Positions 26,436-36,256 are shown, counted from the stretch's first letter. The stretch is DNA of 64,000 nt from Acidobacteriota bacterium (GCA_020199835.1 JAIVJV010000001.1:434001-498000), one strand, 5' to 3'. Notes: generated by a model not told the origin, from the letters alone. Numbers and translations are program-made.

Positions 26436-26839
26436 CAATGCACACCTCAAGCCTTGCGTATCGCTACGAGCAACACACACAGTGCCCACATGGGGAAGCC
26501 TCTTATGCGAGGCAGCATTAAGTTTTCAAAACAGTCTCAACTCACCCTCTCAGACTTCACAGCCGCGCGGACACACAGGGACATCCGTTCGAAGTGCGAG
26601 ACATTCGACGGGGGTGCTTGGCGCGACTGCTGAGGGTGGGTGTGCGGACTTGGTTTCCGTGGTGCAGTTAGGTAGTTCTCTAAAAAACATCAACGTCTCA
26701 ATGAATCACTGACGGCGGCGACGCATGTCGGGGAAGCTCCGCGCAATCCAAATACGAATGAGATCAAACTGATGTGCCACCGAAGACTAATGCTCCCCCT
26801 TGCATCTGTCAAGGTGGTCAGGCACAAAATGTTGTGTTT
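26436..26839. promoter_or_regulatory. Gene-free stretch upstream of the polysaccharide operon
   Basis: About 400 bases lie between the 95-residue gene and the gmhA-like gene, with no convincing coding frame. On the minus strand a TTGACA box (26806-26811) is followed 17 bases later by TAGTCT, a weak -10. Nearer the operon, GCCTC-GCATAA-GAGGC (about 26497-26514) can form a 5-bp hairpin in the leader. The words GGGGAAGC occur twice (26493 and 26730) on the plus strand. Because the whole export locus begins here, its main promoter should be in this stretch, but none of these signals is strong. Confidence 0.4.
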
Positions 26840-27403
26840 TTACGAAATCTGGTCGACCATCTCGCACCAGAGATGTCCGATAGTGATGTGAGCTTCCTGG
26901 ATTCTTGAAGTGCGGGTAGCGGGCACGGCGACGACGACGTCGCATAGTTGGTCGAGCGTTTCTGCCGAAGCGCCCACGAGCGCGATCGTTTTACAGTCAG
27001 ACTTCTTCGCCTGCTCGACCGCTCGGATCACGTTTTTTGATTTTCCACTCGTGGTGATCGCGATCAAGACGTCGCCTGCTTGCGCAAGTCCGGCGACCTG
27101 GCGCGCGAAAACCTGCTCGAATCCGAGATCGTTGCTGACGGCCGTCAGCGCTGAGGTGTCAGTCGTGAGCGCGATCGCGGGCCAGGAACGTCTTTGGTTT
27201 TCGTAGTAACCGATGAGCTCGGCGGCGATGTGCTGCGCGTCAGCCGCGCTGCCGCCGTTGCCGCAAACGAGAACCTTCTTTCCCGCGGTGAGTGCGTCGC
27301 AGATTACGCGGCCCGACTCTTCTATCTTCGGAAGCGAGGACTCAAGAAGCTGCTGGATCGTGTGTAGATGCTCTTGAAGAGAGTTGGAAAGGAAATCGTT
27401 CAC
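26840..27403 (-). CDS. gmhA: SIS-domain sugar-phosphate isomerase (GmhA/DiaA family)
   Basis: A 187-residue SIS protein close in length to GmhA (about 190). It has VLVCGNGGSAADAQHIAAEL, TTDTSALTAVSNDLGFEQVF, DVLIAITTSGKSKNVIRA and IQEAHITIGHLWCEM; the Glu in the NDLGFE segment and His in the last motif match the GmhA metal/active site. GmhA converts sedoheptulose-7-phosphate to heptose-7-phosphate for LPS or S-layer heptose. The position before the polysaccharide operon supports a glycan role. DiaA-type replication factors share the fold, but the C-terminal IQEAH motif favours the isomerase. It is transcribed away from mutS across a 60-base gap. Confidence 0.85.
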   Translation of the reverse strand: MNDFLSNSLQEHLHTIQQLLESSLPKIEESGRVICDALTAGKKVLVCGNGGSAADAQHIAAELIGYYENQRRSWPAIALTTDTSALTAVSNDLGFEQVFARQVAGLAQAGDVLIAITTSGKSKNVIRAVEQAKKSDCKTIALVGASAETLDQLCDVVVAVPATRTSRIQEAHITIGHLWCEMVDQIS

Positions 27404-27463
27404 GCGAGCGTGACATTAACATATCAAACATGAATCTGGTAATCTGTCGCACGCTCACAAACT

Positions 27464-30208
27464 ATGAACCAACCAAATACAACTCCCATGCTGCGGCAGT
27501 ACCAGGAACTCAAGCAGCAGCATCCCGGAACTTTACTATTTTTCCGGCTCGGCGATTTCTACGAGCTGTTTTTTGACGACGCTCACACCGGCTCGCGCGA
27601 ACTGCAAATCACGCTCACAGCGCGTCACAAAGAGACGGGCAATCCGGTGCCGATGTGCGGCGTGCCGCACCATTCCGCCGCGAATTACATCGCCCGTCTC
27701 GTGCGCAAAGGTTATCGTGTCGCGATCTGCGAGCAGACGGAAGAAGCAGGCAAAACGAAGAAGCTCGTACGGCGCGAAGTGGTCCGCATCGTCACGCCGG
27801 GAACGCCGATCGATCCGCAATTACTCGAAGCACGCGAACCGGTTTTTCTCGCGGCTGTCTGCACGGCGGGCGAAACGATCGGCGCGGCGTTTCTCGACAT
27901 CTCGACCGGCGAGTTTCGCGTGACGCAGGAAACCGGACGCGATTCGTGGACACGCATTCGCGCGGCGCTCGAGTCGTACGCGCCGCGCGAACTGCTGTTT
28001 CCGGGTTCGCTCGCGGCACTCATTAAGAGCGGGCTCTCGGGGAAGACGCAAACAGCCCCGTTGCCGCTCGGAAGCGAGAGGCCAGGGGAAAAAGGATCTT
28101 CGGAAAATGAATACGGATTTTCCGCAACGCTGACGCCGCTCGATGATTGGCAGTGGCAAAAAGAAGATTGCCAGTCGCTGTTGCTACAACATTTTAAAGT
28201 GCAATTTCTCGACGGCTACGGGCTGACGCGAAGGGACGAAGCCATTCGCGCGGCGGGTGCGTGTCTGCGTTACGCGCAGGAGACACAACGCGCCGCCGTG
28301 GCGCACGTTACGGATCTGGTTTACTTCGAGCCGCAGGACCATTTAGTGCTCGACAGCGTCACGGTTCGCAATCTCGAACTCGTCGAATCGCTCGCGGGCG
28401 GTAGTGGTCGTTCGTTATTGCAAGTGATCGACGAAACGGTGACGGGCATGGGCGCGCGTCTGTTGCGTTCATGGCTGCTGCGCCCCTGTGTGAAGCGGAT
28501 GGAAGTCGAAGCGCGACTCGGCGCGGTGCAGGATCTGTTTGCGTCGCACATGCGTCGCGACAAGCTGCGCGCATTGTTGAAAGAGGTTTCGGACCTGGAA
28601 CGTTTGATTGGTCGCGTTAGTCTGGGCTCAGCGACGCCGCGCGATCTCGTGTCGATGCTGCGTTCGCTGAACCAGGTACCGGAGATTCGAGAGGTGTTGC
28701 GCGCGTTCGATTCGTCGCTGCTCGAAGTATTGGTTGAGAATACTGACGAACTGCTCGATATCCGTGAGCTGATCGGAACTGCGATTACTGATGACCCGCC
28801 AGTGAAACTCGCCGACGGGGACACGATTCGCGACGGCTACTCTGCTGAGCTGGACGAACTGCGTTCGGTCAGCCGCAACGCGAAACAGATAATCGCCACG
28901 CTCGAAGCCACCGAACGCACGCGCAGCGGCATCGGCAACCTGCGTATTCGTTTCAACGGCGTGTTTGGTTACTTCATCGAGGTTTCGAAAGCAAACGCCG
29001 CACGAGTTCCGACCGAATACGAACGACGCCAGACGCTCGCGAATGCCGAACGATTCACGACTCCCGAACTGCGCGAGTGGGAGAAGAAAGTGCTCGGCGC
29101 TGACGAACGAATCATTCAACTCGAGTCTGAGTTGTTTGGGGAAGTCTGCCGCAACATCGCCGCCGAAACAAAACGGATCCAGATGACCGCGCGTGCACTC
29201 GCCGCACTCGATGCGCTCGCTGCGATGGCTGAGACTTCAGCACGCCGCCGTTATGTGCGGCCTGTGCTTCACGACGGGGACGAACTCGAGATCGTGCAAG
29301 GCCGCCATCCGGTAATCGAAGCGTTCCTCGACGAACCGTTCGTGCCAAACAGCGTCTATCTCAACAACTCGACCGACCGGCTGCTGATCATCACTGGTCC
29401 AAACATGGGCGGCAAGAGCACGATACTCCGCCAGACGGCCATCATCTGTATACTCGCGCAGACCGGTTGCTTCGTTCCCGCCGATCGCGCGCGGCTACCG
29501 CTGCTGGATCGTATCTGGACCCGCGTTGGTGCTTCCGACGATCTCACGCGCGGGCGTTCGACGTTCATGGTGGAGATGACCGAGACGGCTGCGATTCTGC
29601 ACAGCGCAACGCCGCGTTCGCTCGTGTTGCTCGACGAGATTGGTCGCGGCACGGCCACGTTCGACGGTTTATCGATCGCGTGGGCCGTCGCGGAGTACCT
29701 GCACGACTCAGCAGACCACGCGGCGAAGACGCTCTTCGCTACGCACTATCACGAGCTGACCGAACTCGCCGAACGGCTTCCCGGCGCGCAGAATTATCAG
29801 ATAACCGCGACCGAGCGCGAAGGTGAAGTTGTTTTTCTGCATCGATTGGAACGCGGGCGCGCGTCGAAGTCTTACGGGATCGAGGTGGCGCGTTTGGCGG
29901 GACTGCCGCCGGCCGTTCTGGCGACCGCGCGTGAGGTGCTGGCGCGGCTCGAGCGTTACGAACTCGACGTGTTTGCCGAAGAAGATCGTGAGCCCGTTGA
30001 ACAGCCTATGGCATTGAGCGCCGCCGTTGGTAACGTTGCGCTTGAAAAAGCTGCCAGTCGCGCGGGCCGGCGCAAGGCAGCGGCGCAAGCATCGCTGTTC
30101 GACCTTGCCAACCAGAAGGTAGTTGACGAGCTCCGTACTGTGTCAGAGTCGCTCAGCGGCGACGAGGCGAAAGATCTCCTGCGCAAGTTGAAAGAGCAGC
30201 TACTCTAA
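27464..30208 (+). CDS. mutS: DNA mismatch repair protein MutS
   Basis: A 914-residue MutS1. The mismatch-recognition motif is in the N-terminal domain (GDFYELF; F32-Y33-E34). Connector, lever and clamp domains follow, and the ATPase has Walker A in TGPNMGGKST (644-653). STFMVEMTETAAIL is the signature, DEIGRGTATFDG is Walker B, and FATHYHELTELA carries the switch His. MutS binds mispairs and small loops as a dimer and recruits MutL. It is slightly longer than E. coli MutS (853). The ATG at 27464 is the first start before the conserved LRQYQELK segment. mutL is not in the window. Confidence 0.97.
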   Translation: MNQPNTTPMLRQYQELKQQHPGTLLFFRLGDFYELFFDDAHTGSRELQITLTARHKETGNPVPMCGVPHHSAANYIARLVRKGYRVAICEQTEEAGKTKKLVRREVVRIVTPGTPIDPQLLEAREPVFLAAVCTAGETIGAAFLDISTGEFRVTQETGRDSWTRIRAALESYAPRELLFPGSLAALIKSGLSGKTQTAPLPLGSERPGEKGSSENEYGFSATLTPLDDWQWQKEDCQSLLLQHFKVQFLDGYGLTRRDEAIRAAGACLRYAQETQRAAVAHVTDLVYFEPQDHLVLDSVTVRNLELVESLAGGSGRSLLQVIDETVTGMGARLLRSWLLRPCVKRMEVEARLGAVQDLFASHMRRDKLRALLKEVSDLERLIGRVSLGSATPRDLVSMLRSLNQVPEIREVLRAFDSSLLEVLVENTDELLDIRELIGTAITDDPPVKLADGDTIRDGYSAELDELRSVSRNAKQIIATLEATERTRSGIGNLRIRFNGVFGYFIEVSKANAARVPTEYERRQTLANAERFTTPELREWEKKVLGADERIIQLESELFGEVCRNIAAETKRIQMTARALAALDALAAMAETSARRRYVRPVLHDGDELEIVQGRHPVIEAFLDEPFVPNSVYLNNSTDRLLIITGPNMGGKSTILRQTAIICILAQTGCFVPADRARLPLLDRIWTRVGASDDLTRGRSTFMVEMTETAAILHSATPRSLVLLDEIGRGTATFDGLSIAWAVAEYLHDSADHAAKTLFATHYHELTELAERLPGAQNYQITATEREGEVVFLHRLERGRASKSYGIEVARLAGLPPAVLATAREVLARLERYELDVFAEEDREPVEQPMALSAAVGNVALEKAASRAGRRKAAAQASLFDLANQKVVDELRTVSESLSGDEAKDLLRKLKEQLL

Positions 30209-30256
30209 ATGTGCTAAACTTTCGCGACTAGGAGAGACACGAGACGGCGACTGTAA

Positions 30257-31402
30257 ATGCTACCTGAAAAACTTTCTTCTCTTCCCCTCGAACAACAAGT
30301 CGGACAATTCTTATTCATCGGACTTCCCGGTACGGAACTCGACGCGGAAACGCGCGACCTCGTTACCGAGATTCAACCGGGCGGCATCATCATCTTCGGC
30401 CGCAACGTCGCGAGCCCCGAACAACTTCGCCGGCTGCTCGATGGCGTGCGCGAACTGGTGCACACGCCGCCGCTCTTCGGCATCGATCAGGAAGGCGGAC
30501 TCGTCGATCGCCTGCGCCGCATCTTTACGCCGATGCCGGCCGCGCGCACGATTCGACAACACGGCGATCTCGCGGCGGCCCGCACGTTGGGACGCATCAC
30601 CGGCGAAGTGCTGCGCATGCTCGGGTTCAACATCAACTTTGCGCCCGTGATGTCGATCATGACCGAGGATCGCGACCTGCTGTCCAATGGTCTTTATTCA
30701 CGTTCGTTCGGGCGCTCGCCCGGCGAGGTGCTGGGTTACACGACCGTCTACATGCGCGGCTTGCAGGGCGCGGGCTGTCTTGGCTGTCTCAAACATTTTC
30801 CCGGCATCGGCGCGGGCGAAGTGGATTCCCACGAAGAGATGCCGGTCGTGCAACTCTCCCACGACGACCTGATCGCGCAGGATCTCGCGCCTTACATCGA
30901 ACTCTTTCAACGCCGCGACGATCGCGTGCGCTGCGTGATGGTTAGTCACGGCGGTTTTCCAAACATCGACATCAGAGAAGAGGTCACCGGCGGCCTGCTG
31001 GAACCTGCGTCCCTGAACTACAACATCGTCACCAAGCTGCTGCGCCAGGAACTCGGTTACAACCACCTCGCCGTCACGGACGATCTCGAGATGGGCGCGA
31101 TCGCGCGTCACTATGAGATCGGCGACGCGGTTGTGCGCGCTGCACTCGCCGGTGAAGACATGTTCCTGATCTGCGCCACGCCGGAAAAGATTCGCCGCGG
31201 CCATGACGCCCTGCTCGAAGCGGCACAGCGCGGCCGTCTCCCGGAGGATCGCCGTCAGCAATCGTTACAACGAATCGCACGCACGAAGGCAATCGTTGAA
31301 GAACCGCTCCCACTCGATCTCGATCAGTTCACAGCCTTGTCAGAGGAAATCGCCAAACTCAACAGCAAGCTCAACTACGTCTACGGAGGCACAGTCAAGT
31401 GA
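30257..31402 (+). CDS. nagZ: Glycoside hydrolase family 3, beta-N-acetylhexosaminidase (NagZ-like)
   Basis: A 381-residue single-domain GH3 enzyme without a signal peptide. GIDQEGGLVDRL, the acid/base loop KHFPGIGAGEVDSHEEMP with D190 and H192 (NagZ uses an Asp-His dyad), and AVTDDLEMGAIA with the nucleophile Asp (275 or 276) are in order. NagZ removes GlcNAc from anhydromuropeptides in cell-wall recycling. The family's usual KHFPGHG has Ile in place of the second His here. The downstream SBP gene starts within its stop (GTGA). Confidence 0.9.
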   Translation: MLPEKLSSLPLEQQVGQFLFIGLPGTELDAETRDLVTEIQPGGIIIFGRNVASPEQLRRLLDGVRELVHTPPLFGIDQEGGLVDRLRRIFTPMPAARTIRQHGDLAAARTLGRITGEVLRMLGFNINFAPVMSIMTEDRDLLSNGLYSRSFGRSPGEVLGYTTVYMRGLQGAGCLGCLKHFPGIGAGEVDSHEEMPVVQLSHDDLIAQDLAPYIELFQRRDDRVRCVMVSHGGFPNIDIREEVTGGLLEPASLNYNIVTKLLRQELGYNHLAVTDDLEMGAIARHYEIGDAVVRAALAGEDMFLICATPEKIRRGHDALLEAAQRGRLPEDRRQQSLQRIARTKAIVEEPLPLDLDQFTALSEEIAKLNSKLNYVYGGTVK

Positions 31403-32952
31403 GAACACGCCCGTTTCTCCTGCTGGTGTTTTTCATTCTTCTCGTAATCATCGCCCCGACGGCCTGCCGCAGACGCAGCAACGGTTTTGTAATCGCGCTC
31501 GGCGACAACATCCGCACTATCGATCCAATTGGTTCGCCATCGGTGGATGCGGCGAGCGAACGCGTGCGCACGCTCATCTTCAACACGCTTGTAAAAAAGA
31601 ACGAGAAGTTTGATTACGTCGGCGAGCTTGCGTCAGACATCAAGCGCTCGGACGACGGTTTGACTTACACGTTTACGCTTCGCGACGGCGTCAAATTTCA
31701 TGATGGCCAGGTAATGAGCTCGGCCGACGTGAAGTACACGCTCGACCTGCTCTTCTCGAGTGATTTCGCGAAATCCGCCAGTTTTTACGAGGGCACGGGC
31801 GCGGAAAAACGCAGTTACATCAGGAGCGTCGAAGCGCCGGATCAGCGCACGGTTATCGTTGCACTGACGAAGCCCTGGGTTGGTCTGTTATCGAACCTCG
31901 TGCCGATTCCGATTATTCGGAAAGACAGTTACGAGTCGCAAAAAACTCGTCCACTCGGCACGGGCCCATTCAAGTTTGTGAACTACGACAACGCGCAGCA
32001 GGTATTCGACGTGGAAGCGTTCGCGGACTACTGGGATGGTCCATCGAAGTTGCAGACGGTACGCGTGCGCGTGATCTCCGACATGAACGCGATGCAGGCG
32101 GAACTGCAAGCCGGCCGCGTGGATATTGCGCCGATGCCGACGAGCCTCTCGCCGGATGCGATCAAACGACTCGAACAGGATCCTAATCTCCAGGTGCTCT
32201 CGTTTCAGGGTTCGAACGTCGTGCTCCTGACGCTGAACACGGCTTCGCCGCCGCTTGATAACGTGAAGGTGCGACAAGCAATCGCTTACGCGATCGATCG
32301 CCAGAGTCTGATTCAGAACCTGTTGCGCGGGTACGGCAAAATCGCGCACTCAATCATTCCGGAAGAGTCGTGGTCTTATTCAGCGGGACAAACCTACTCC
32401 TACGATCCGGCAGCGGCTAAGAGGCTGCTGAGTGAAGCTGGAGTTCGTTTCGACAAACCGGTCGTTTACAAGGTTTCTGGCAGCAGCATCGCAGGACGAC
32501 AGTACGCGGGCGTGATTCAAAATTATCTGAAAGAAGTCGGGATACCGGTGGAGATTCAGACGCCGGAACAGAACACGCTATTTGACGAGCTGCGCCGCGG
32601 CAATTTTCAGATCGCTTACACGCAGTGGGTTGGTGGTAACCAGGATCCAATCTTTTACAAAGACTTGTTTGCGACGTCGGAGATTCCGACGCAAACGCGG
32701 CCGTCGCGCAATCGAAGCCGTTACAGCAATCCCGAACTCGACAGGTTGCTTGATGAAGCGGTGAACACGTTCGATCGGCAACGGGGTCAGGAGTTGTACC
32801 GCAGGATTCAGGAGATCGTGAGCCGCGAGGTGCCGGTGTTTCCGTTATGGTACCAATCGAATATCGTGATCGCGCGCAAGACCGTTGGAAATATCCAGGT
32901 CAATGCCAGTGGAGACTGGGGTTTCGTCAAGAACCTTACCGTGAGTAATTAA
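31399..32952 (+). CDS. ABC transporter substrate-binding lipoprotein, family 5 (oligopeptide/nickel type)
   Basis: A 517-residue precursor: a hydrophobic signal (PFLLLVFFILLVIIAPTAC) ending in a Cys that is a plausible but non-ideal lipobox. Then come the SBP_bac_5 hallmarks: YTFTLRDGVKFHDGQVMSSA, PLGTGPFKFVNYDN and VRQAIAYAIDRQSLIQNL. It should bind peptides or similar solutes outside the membrane. GTG 31399 overlaps the nagZ stop, so the pair is probably cotranslated. A link to muropeptide uptake is possible. No permease or ATPase genes follow; the next gene converges after 8 bases. Confidence 0.87.
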   Translation: MRTRPFLLLVFFILLVIIAPTACRRRSNGFVIALGDNIRTIDPIGSPSVDAASERVRTLIFNTLVKKNEKFDYVGELASDIKRSDDGLTYTFTLRDGVKFHDGQVMSSADVKYTLDLLFSSDFAKSASFYEGTGAEKRSYIRSVEAPDQRTVIVALTKPWVGLLSNLVPIPIIRKDSYESQKTRPLGTGPFKFVNYDNAQQVFDVEAFADYWDGPSKLQTVRVRVISDMNAMQAELQAGRVDIAPMPTSLSPDAIKRLEQDPNLQVLSFQGSNVVLLTLNTASPPLDNVKVRQAIAYAIDRQSLIQNLLRGYGKIAHSIIPEESWSYSAGQTYSYDPAAAKRLLSEAGVRFDKPVVYKVSGSSIAGRQYAGVIQNYLKEVGIPVEIQTPEQNTLFDELRRGNFQIAYTQWVGGNQDPIFYKDLFATSEIPTQTRPSRNRSRYSNPELDRLLDEAVNTFDRQRGQELYRRIQEIVSREVPVFPLWYQSNIVIARKTVGNIQVNASGDWGFVKNLTVSN

Positions 32953-32960
32953 GCCACGGA

Positions 32961-33521
32961 TTACACGGATGGAAACGCGGGTTCGGCGGCAACTCTCTTA
33001 GCCTGCTGCAGGTGACGCTGCTCATGGACCACGATGATGCGGTACGCGTCCATCATGCTGTAAGCCACAAACGAGGCTACCGGGGACGTCACCACAATCT
33101 TTTCGAGATCGAGATGACTCGTCGACTTCAGGCCTTCGATCACCTCATCCTGTAACGCCACGAAGTCGTCGATCACGGCGGGGCTTATGTTGCTCTGCGT
33201 GGGTTGAAAGCTTTTCGGAGCTTTCAGTTTGCGAGTAGATGCCGGATCCAGCGATTTGATCAAAAGTTTTCCCGCCAGACCCGGCAATACGGGGAGACGC
33301 TCCCAAACCGTGCTCTTCTTCTTTCCCTTCCGAACGTCTTCAATGATCGGAAGATAACCCTTGTTCGACGCGATCAGATGTTCGAAGCATTGCGCAATGC
33401 TCCAACGCTCCGCGGACGGCTTCCAGTTCAGTTGCTCCGCAGACAACTTGCCAAAGGACGACCGCGCGTCCGCGGCGATTGTCCTGGCATTTTGGATTAA
33501 CGTATCTAACTCAGAGTTCAT
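32961..33521 (-). CDS. DinB-family protein
   Basis: A 186-residue four-helix protein of the DinB/YfiT superfamily. LNWKPSAERWSIAQCFEHLI holds the first metal-binding His, and YRIIVVHEQRHLQQAKRV the HxxxH pair. Members are often metal-dependent thiol transferases (bacillithiol or mycothiol type) or of unknown role. Transcribed from the same strand as the following TPR-hydrolase, 8 bases after it, so the two may be an operon. Confidence 0.82.
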   Translation of the reverse strand: MNSELDTLIQNARTIAADARSSFGKLSAEQLNWKPSAERWSIAQCFEHLIASNKGYLPIIEDVRKGKKKSTVWERLPVLPGLAGKLLIKSLDPASTRKLKAPKSFQPTQSNISPAVIDDFVALQDEVIEGLKSTSHLDLEKIVVTSPVASFVAYSMMDAYRIIVVHEQRHLQQAKRVAAEPAFPSV

Positions 33522-33529
33522 CCCGAAAC

Positions 33530-36031
33530 TTACTGCTTTGCGAACGCCTGAAGATCCGAGTTTATGAACGTCTTGAGATCCGTGGCGAAGGTCTCCGGAC
33601 GTTCCCAGTGCAGTGCGTGTCCAGTGTCTTTATAGACTTTCAACACTGCGTTAGGCAAAGCCGACACCAGCGAGTCTTGTTCAGATCGCGGGAAGAAATC
33701 CTTGTCGCCCCAAAGAATCAATGTCGGCGCTTTGATTTTCTTCAACTGCACGGCCGTATCCGGCGACATCATCTCGGCCATCACTTCACGCCACACATGC
33801 GCCGGCAGCTTCTTACTCTCTTTCAACACCGTCTGAAAAAAATCGTTCGATAGCGGTTGAAAAGCCGTACTGAGCTGGAACTCGTACACAAACTTCTCCG
33901 GCACGGGATCAGTCAACGCGTTGACGTCACGCTGTAGTTGGCGCGCAAGATCGTTTGTGTGGACCGTAGTTGCCGTGGCGGCCAGAACGAGTTTCTTGAC
34001 TCGTTCCGGAGCTGCCACTGCCAGGTGCTGCGCCACGAAACTACCCATCGAGTGGCCCACGACCGTCGCCTGCTGGATCTTCATTGCATCCATGAACGCG
34101 ATCACGTCGCCCGCAAACTGCTGCATTGCGTAGCCACCCATCGGACGATCCGAGTCGCCGTGTCCGCGCTGGTCCAGAGTGTAAACGCGGTACTTCTGGT
34201 CCATCAGCGGCATTATCTGACTGAACGAAAACCACGAGTCCGTGTAGCCGTGCAACAGGATTACGGGAATACCGTTCTCGTCGCCCTGGTAGGCATAACG
34301 CAAACGAACACCGGTCTTGAGCAACACACTGGAAAACTGAACCTGCGTGGACGTATTGGTTGCTGTCGCTCCGCTCACAGTCTTCGCCTGAATGCCCGTG
34401 AGATCCGCCACCGTCAGTTTTGCTTCGGCAGCCTTCCACGCTTCTTCGTATTCGCGCCAGACCATCTGCGCTGACGATTGTTTGCCCTGCTGCTTCAAAC
34501 TCTCAGACAGACCAAACAACGCGCGGCCGTTACGCGGATGCCGTTTCAACTCGTCGCGAAACGCTTTTTCAGCAGCAGTGTACTCACGGCTCGTGAGCAA
34601 GAGGCCCCCGAGCACTTCGCGAACAGGCAGATCCCATTCAGCGGGTTCGTTGTAATTGGTCGCGTCTTCAGCCGCCGCAGCTTTGTTGAGCAGATCAAAC
34701 GCGGCTTGCTTGTCGCCACGCGCGAACGCGATCTTGCCGGCGAGCGCGAAGTCCGCGATCTTCAACACGTCGACTGCTACGTTGTTACCCATCGCCTCGT
34801 CCGCCGGAACGGTTTTGATTACGGCCTGCAACGCTTTCAGTTCGGCGTCGGCAGGCGCCGGTTGACCAGTAGCCGCGTACGCACTGCCGCGAGCGAAATG
34901 CCAGAAGCCGGTCGTGATCTTCAGCGACGCGTCAGGCTTTGGTTCTTTGAGAATCTCGTCCCAACGATTGAAGCGAGTCATCGCCACGATCGAATAAGGC
35001 CGAAACATCTCGAGCATCGGCATGGCCTTGAGGTGCGGCGATACGTTCGTTTCGAGTTCGCGCGCCGACTTGATTGAATCCGCGTAACGTCCCTTGAAAG
35101 CACTCGCCGACGAGAGGAAATGGATGTTGTGGTTGTAGTACATCATCGTGTACAGGCCTTGCGCGCCTGTTTTCTGGATGTACTCGCGGTCGGCGACGAT
35201 CGCATCAACGTTTGACTGCGCTGCTTCGTTGTAGTCGCCGGTGCGGATGTAGATGTGCGAAGGCATATGGACCAGGTGGCCCGCCTTGGGCGCTATCTTT
35301 CCGAGACGCGCGGCGCTCGGCAACGCGCGGTCAGGGTTGTTCGACGCTTCGACCGCGTGAATGTAGTAGTGATTTGCGCCCGTGTGATTTGGGTTGCGGC
35401 GCAGAACGTTTTCGAGCACCGTGACGATCTCGAGCGTGTCTGCGTTAGGCTTGCCGTCGAGGCTCCAGAGTTTCCACGGAGTCAGGTTCATCATGCTCTC
35501 GGCGTACAGCGTGGCGGCGTCGAGATCGTCGGGATAACGCTTCGCCAGTTCGCCCATCGCGTTTTTGTAATCGACGGCGAGCTTCTTTTGATCCGCCTGG
35601 ACGTCGGACGAGTAACGTTTCGCGAGCGCGTCGATGTAGGCGCGTTCGTGTTCGGAAGCTTTAGGCGCGAGTTCGATCGCTTTTTGCAAGTTTGCGTAAG
35701 CGGTCAGCAGCGACGGGCCATCAGCCTGGACGTTGTAGTTCGAACCGAGGGCGAGGGCCATTCCCCAGTAGCCCATTGCGAGTTGCGGATCGAGTTGGGT
35801 CGCCTGTTTGAACGAGCGTACGGCTTCTTCGTGATTGAAGGCGTACAGGTAGGCGAGTCCCTGGTTGAAAAACTCTTGCGCTTCGGCGTTGGTAGTTGAA
35901 ACCGGGTGGTTGATGTCGCCGAGGCCGCTGGAAAGCGCGGCGGGGGCGGGCTCTTTAGCCGGTGCATGACCGTGCTGAGCAAACGCCCCTGCCGGGAAAA
36001 GCAGTAGTAACGCAAGAAACAGGTGTTTCAT
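33530..36031 (-). CDS. Secreted TPR-repeat protein fused to an alpha/beta hydrolase
   Basis: An 833-residue precursor with a Sec signal (MKHLFLALLLLFPAGAFAQ). Residues about 40-550 are TPR and TPR-like helices (TNAEAQEFFNQGLAYLYAF, LAMGYWGMALALGSN, NPNHTGANHYYIHAVEAS). The C-terminal ~280 residues form an alpha/beta hydrolase: HG loop in PVILLHGYTDSW, nucleophile S661 in VVGHSMGSF, acid in ILWGDKDFF and base His in DTGHALHWE. The two parts are each known separately; the first part resembles proteins often annotated as TPR 'tetratricopeptide' of Acidobacteria. I chose ATG 36031 because AAGGAG precedes it; six more codons upstream (GTG 36049) lack support. Confidence 0.85.
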   Translation of the reverse strand: MKHLFLALLLLFPAGAFAQHGHAPAKEPAPAALSSGLGDINHPVSTTNAEAQEFFNQGLAYLYAFNHEEAVRSFKQATQLDPQLAMGYWGMALALGSNYNVQADGPSLLTAYANLQKAIELAPKASEHERAYIDALAKRYSSDVQADQKKLAVDYKNAMGELAKRYPDDLDAATLYAESMMNLTPWKLWSLDGKPNADTLEIVTVLENVLRRNPNHTGANHYYIHAVEASNNPDRALPSAARLGKIAPKAGHLVHMPSHIYIRTGDYNEAAQSNVDAIVADREYIQKTGAQGLYTMMYYNHNIHFLSSASAFKGRYADSIKSARELETNVSPHLKAMPMLEMFRPYSIVAMTRFNRWDEILKEPKPDASLKITTGFWHFARGSAYAATGQPAPADAELKALQAVIKTVPADEAMGNNVAVDVLKIADFALAGKIAFARGDKQAAFDLLNKAAAAEDATNYNEPAEWDLPVREVLGGLLLTSREYTAAEKAFRDELKRHPRNGRALFGLSESLKQQGKQSSAQMVWREYEEAWKAAEAKLTVADLTGIQAKTVSGATATNTSTQVQFSSVLLKTGVRLRYAYQGDENGIPVILLHGYTDSWFSFSQIMPLMDQKYRVYTLDQRGHGDSDRPMGGYAMQQFAGDVIAFMDAMKIQQATVVGHSMGSFVAQHLAVAAPERVKKLVLAATATTVHTNDLARQLQRDVNALTDPVPEKFVYEFQLSTAFQPLSNDFFQTVLKESKKLPAHVWREVMAEMMSPDTAVQLKKIKAPTLILWGDKDFFPRSEQDSLVSALPNAVLKVYKDTGHALHWERPETFATDLKTFINSDLQAFAKQ

Positions 36032-36106
36032 TGGAATCTCCTTACACATCCGTAACGCGCAAAATCCGCAGCTAACGGACCACCTTCGTCAACCATGATT
36101 GTCACG

Positions 36107-36179
36107 GTAGCCAACGCTTTCAGCGTTGTTATGTGTCGTTTACTTGGTCCCAGGGTTGAAGCAACCCTGGGCTGAAATT
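36107..36179. repeat. Palindrome-rich intergenic repeat, left copy
   Basis: It holds two palindromes: AACGCTTTCAGCGTT and, after about 20 variable bases, CCCAGGGTT-GAAGC-AACCCTGGG (9-bp perfect stem). An inverted copy is at 43807-43880: outer parts match 19 of 21 and 29 of 31 bases, the middle does not. A lone half-copy (AACGCCTTCGGCGTT) follows at 36184-36198. It looks like a REP/MITE-type interspersed element and may also act as a terminator or mRNA-stabilising hairpin. Confidence 0.75.
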
Positions 36180-36256
36180 GGTGAACGCCTTCGGCGTTTC
36201 GTTTTGTAATCTGGTTGGGGCAACGAAGCGCCCGGCGGCTGTTGACGCCTGCAATA

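Noticed and set aside
26570..26640. ACACACAGGGACA on the plus strand recalls the opening of a cyclic-di-GMP riboswitch
   Set aside because: The conserved GEMM stems and the second tetraloop-receptor helix cannot be formed, and no plus-strand gene follows until mutS, more than 800 bases away.
28000..29200. Several long minus-strand frames inside mutS
   Set aside because: They are antisense to conserved MutS lever and clamp domains and show no motif of their own.
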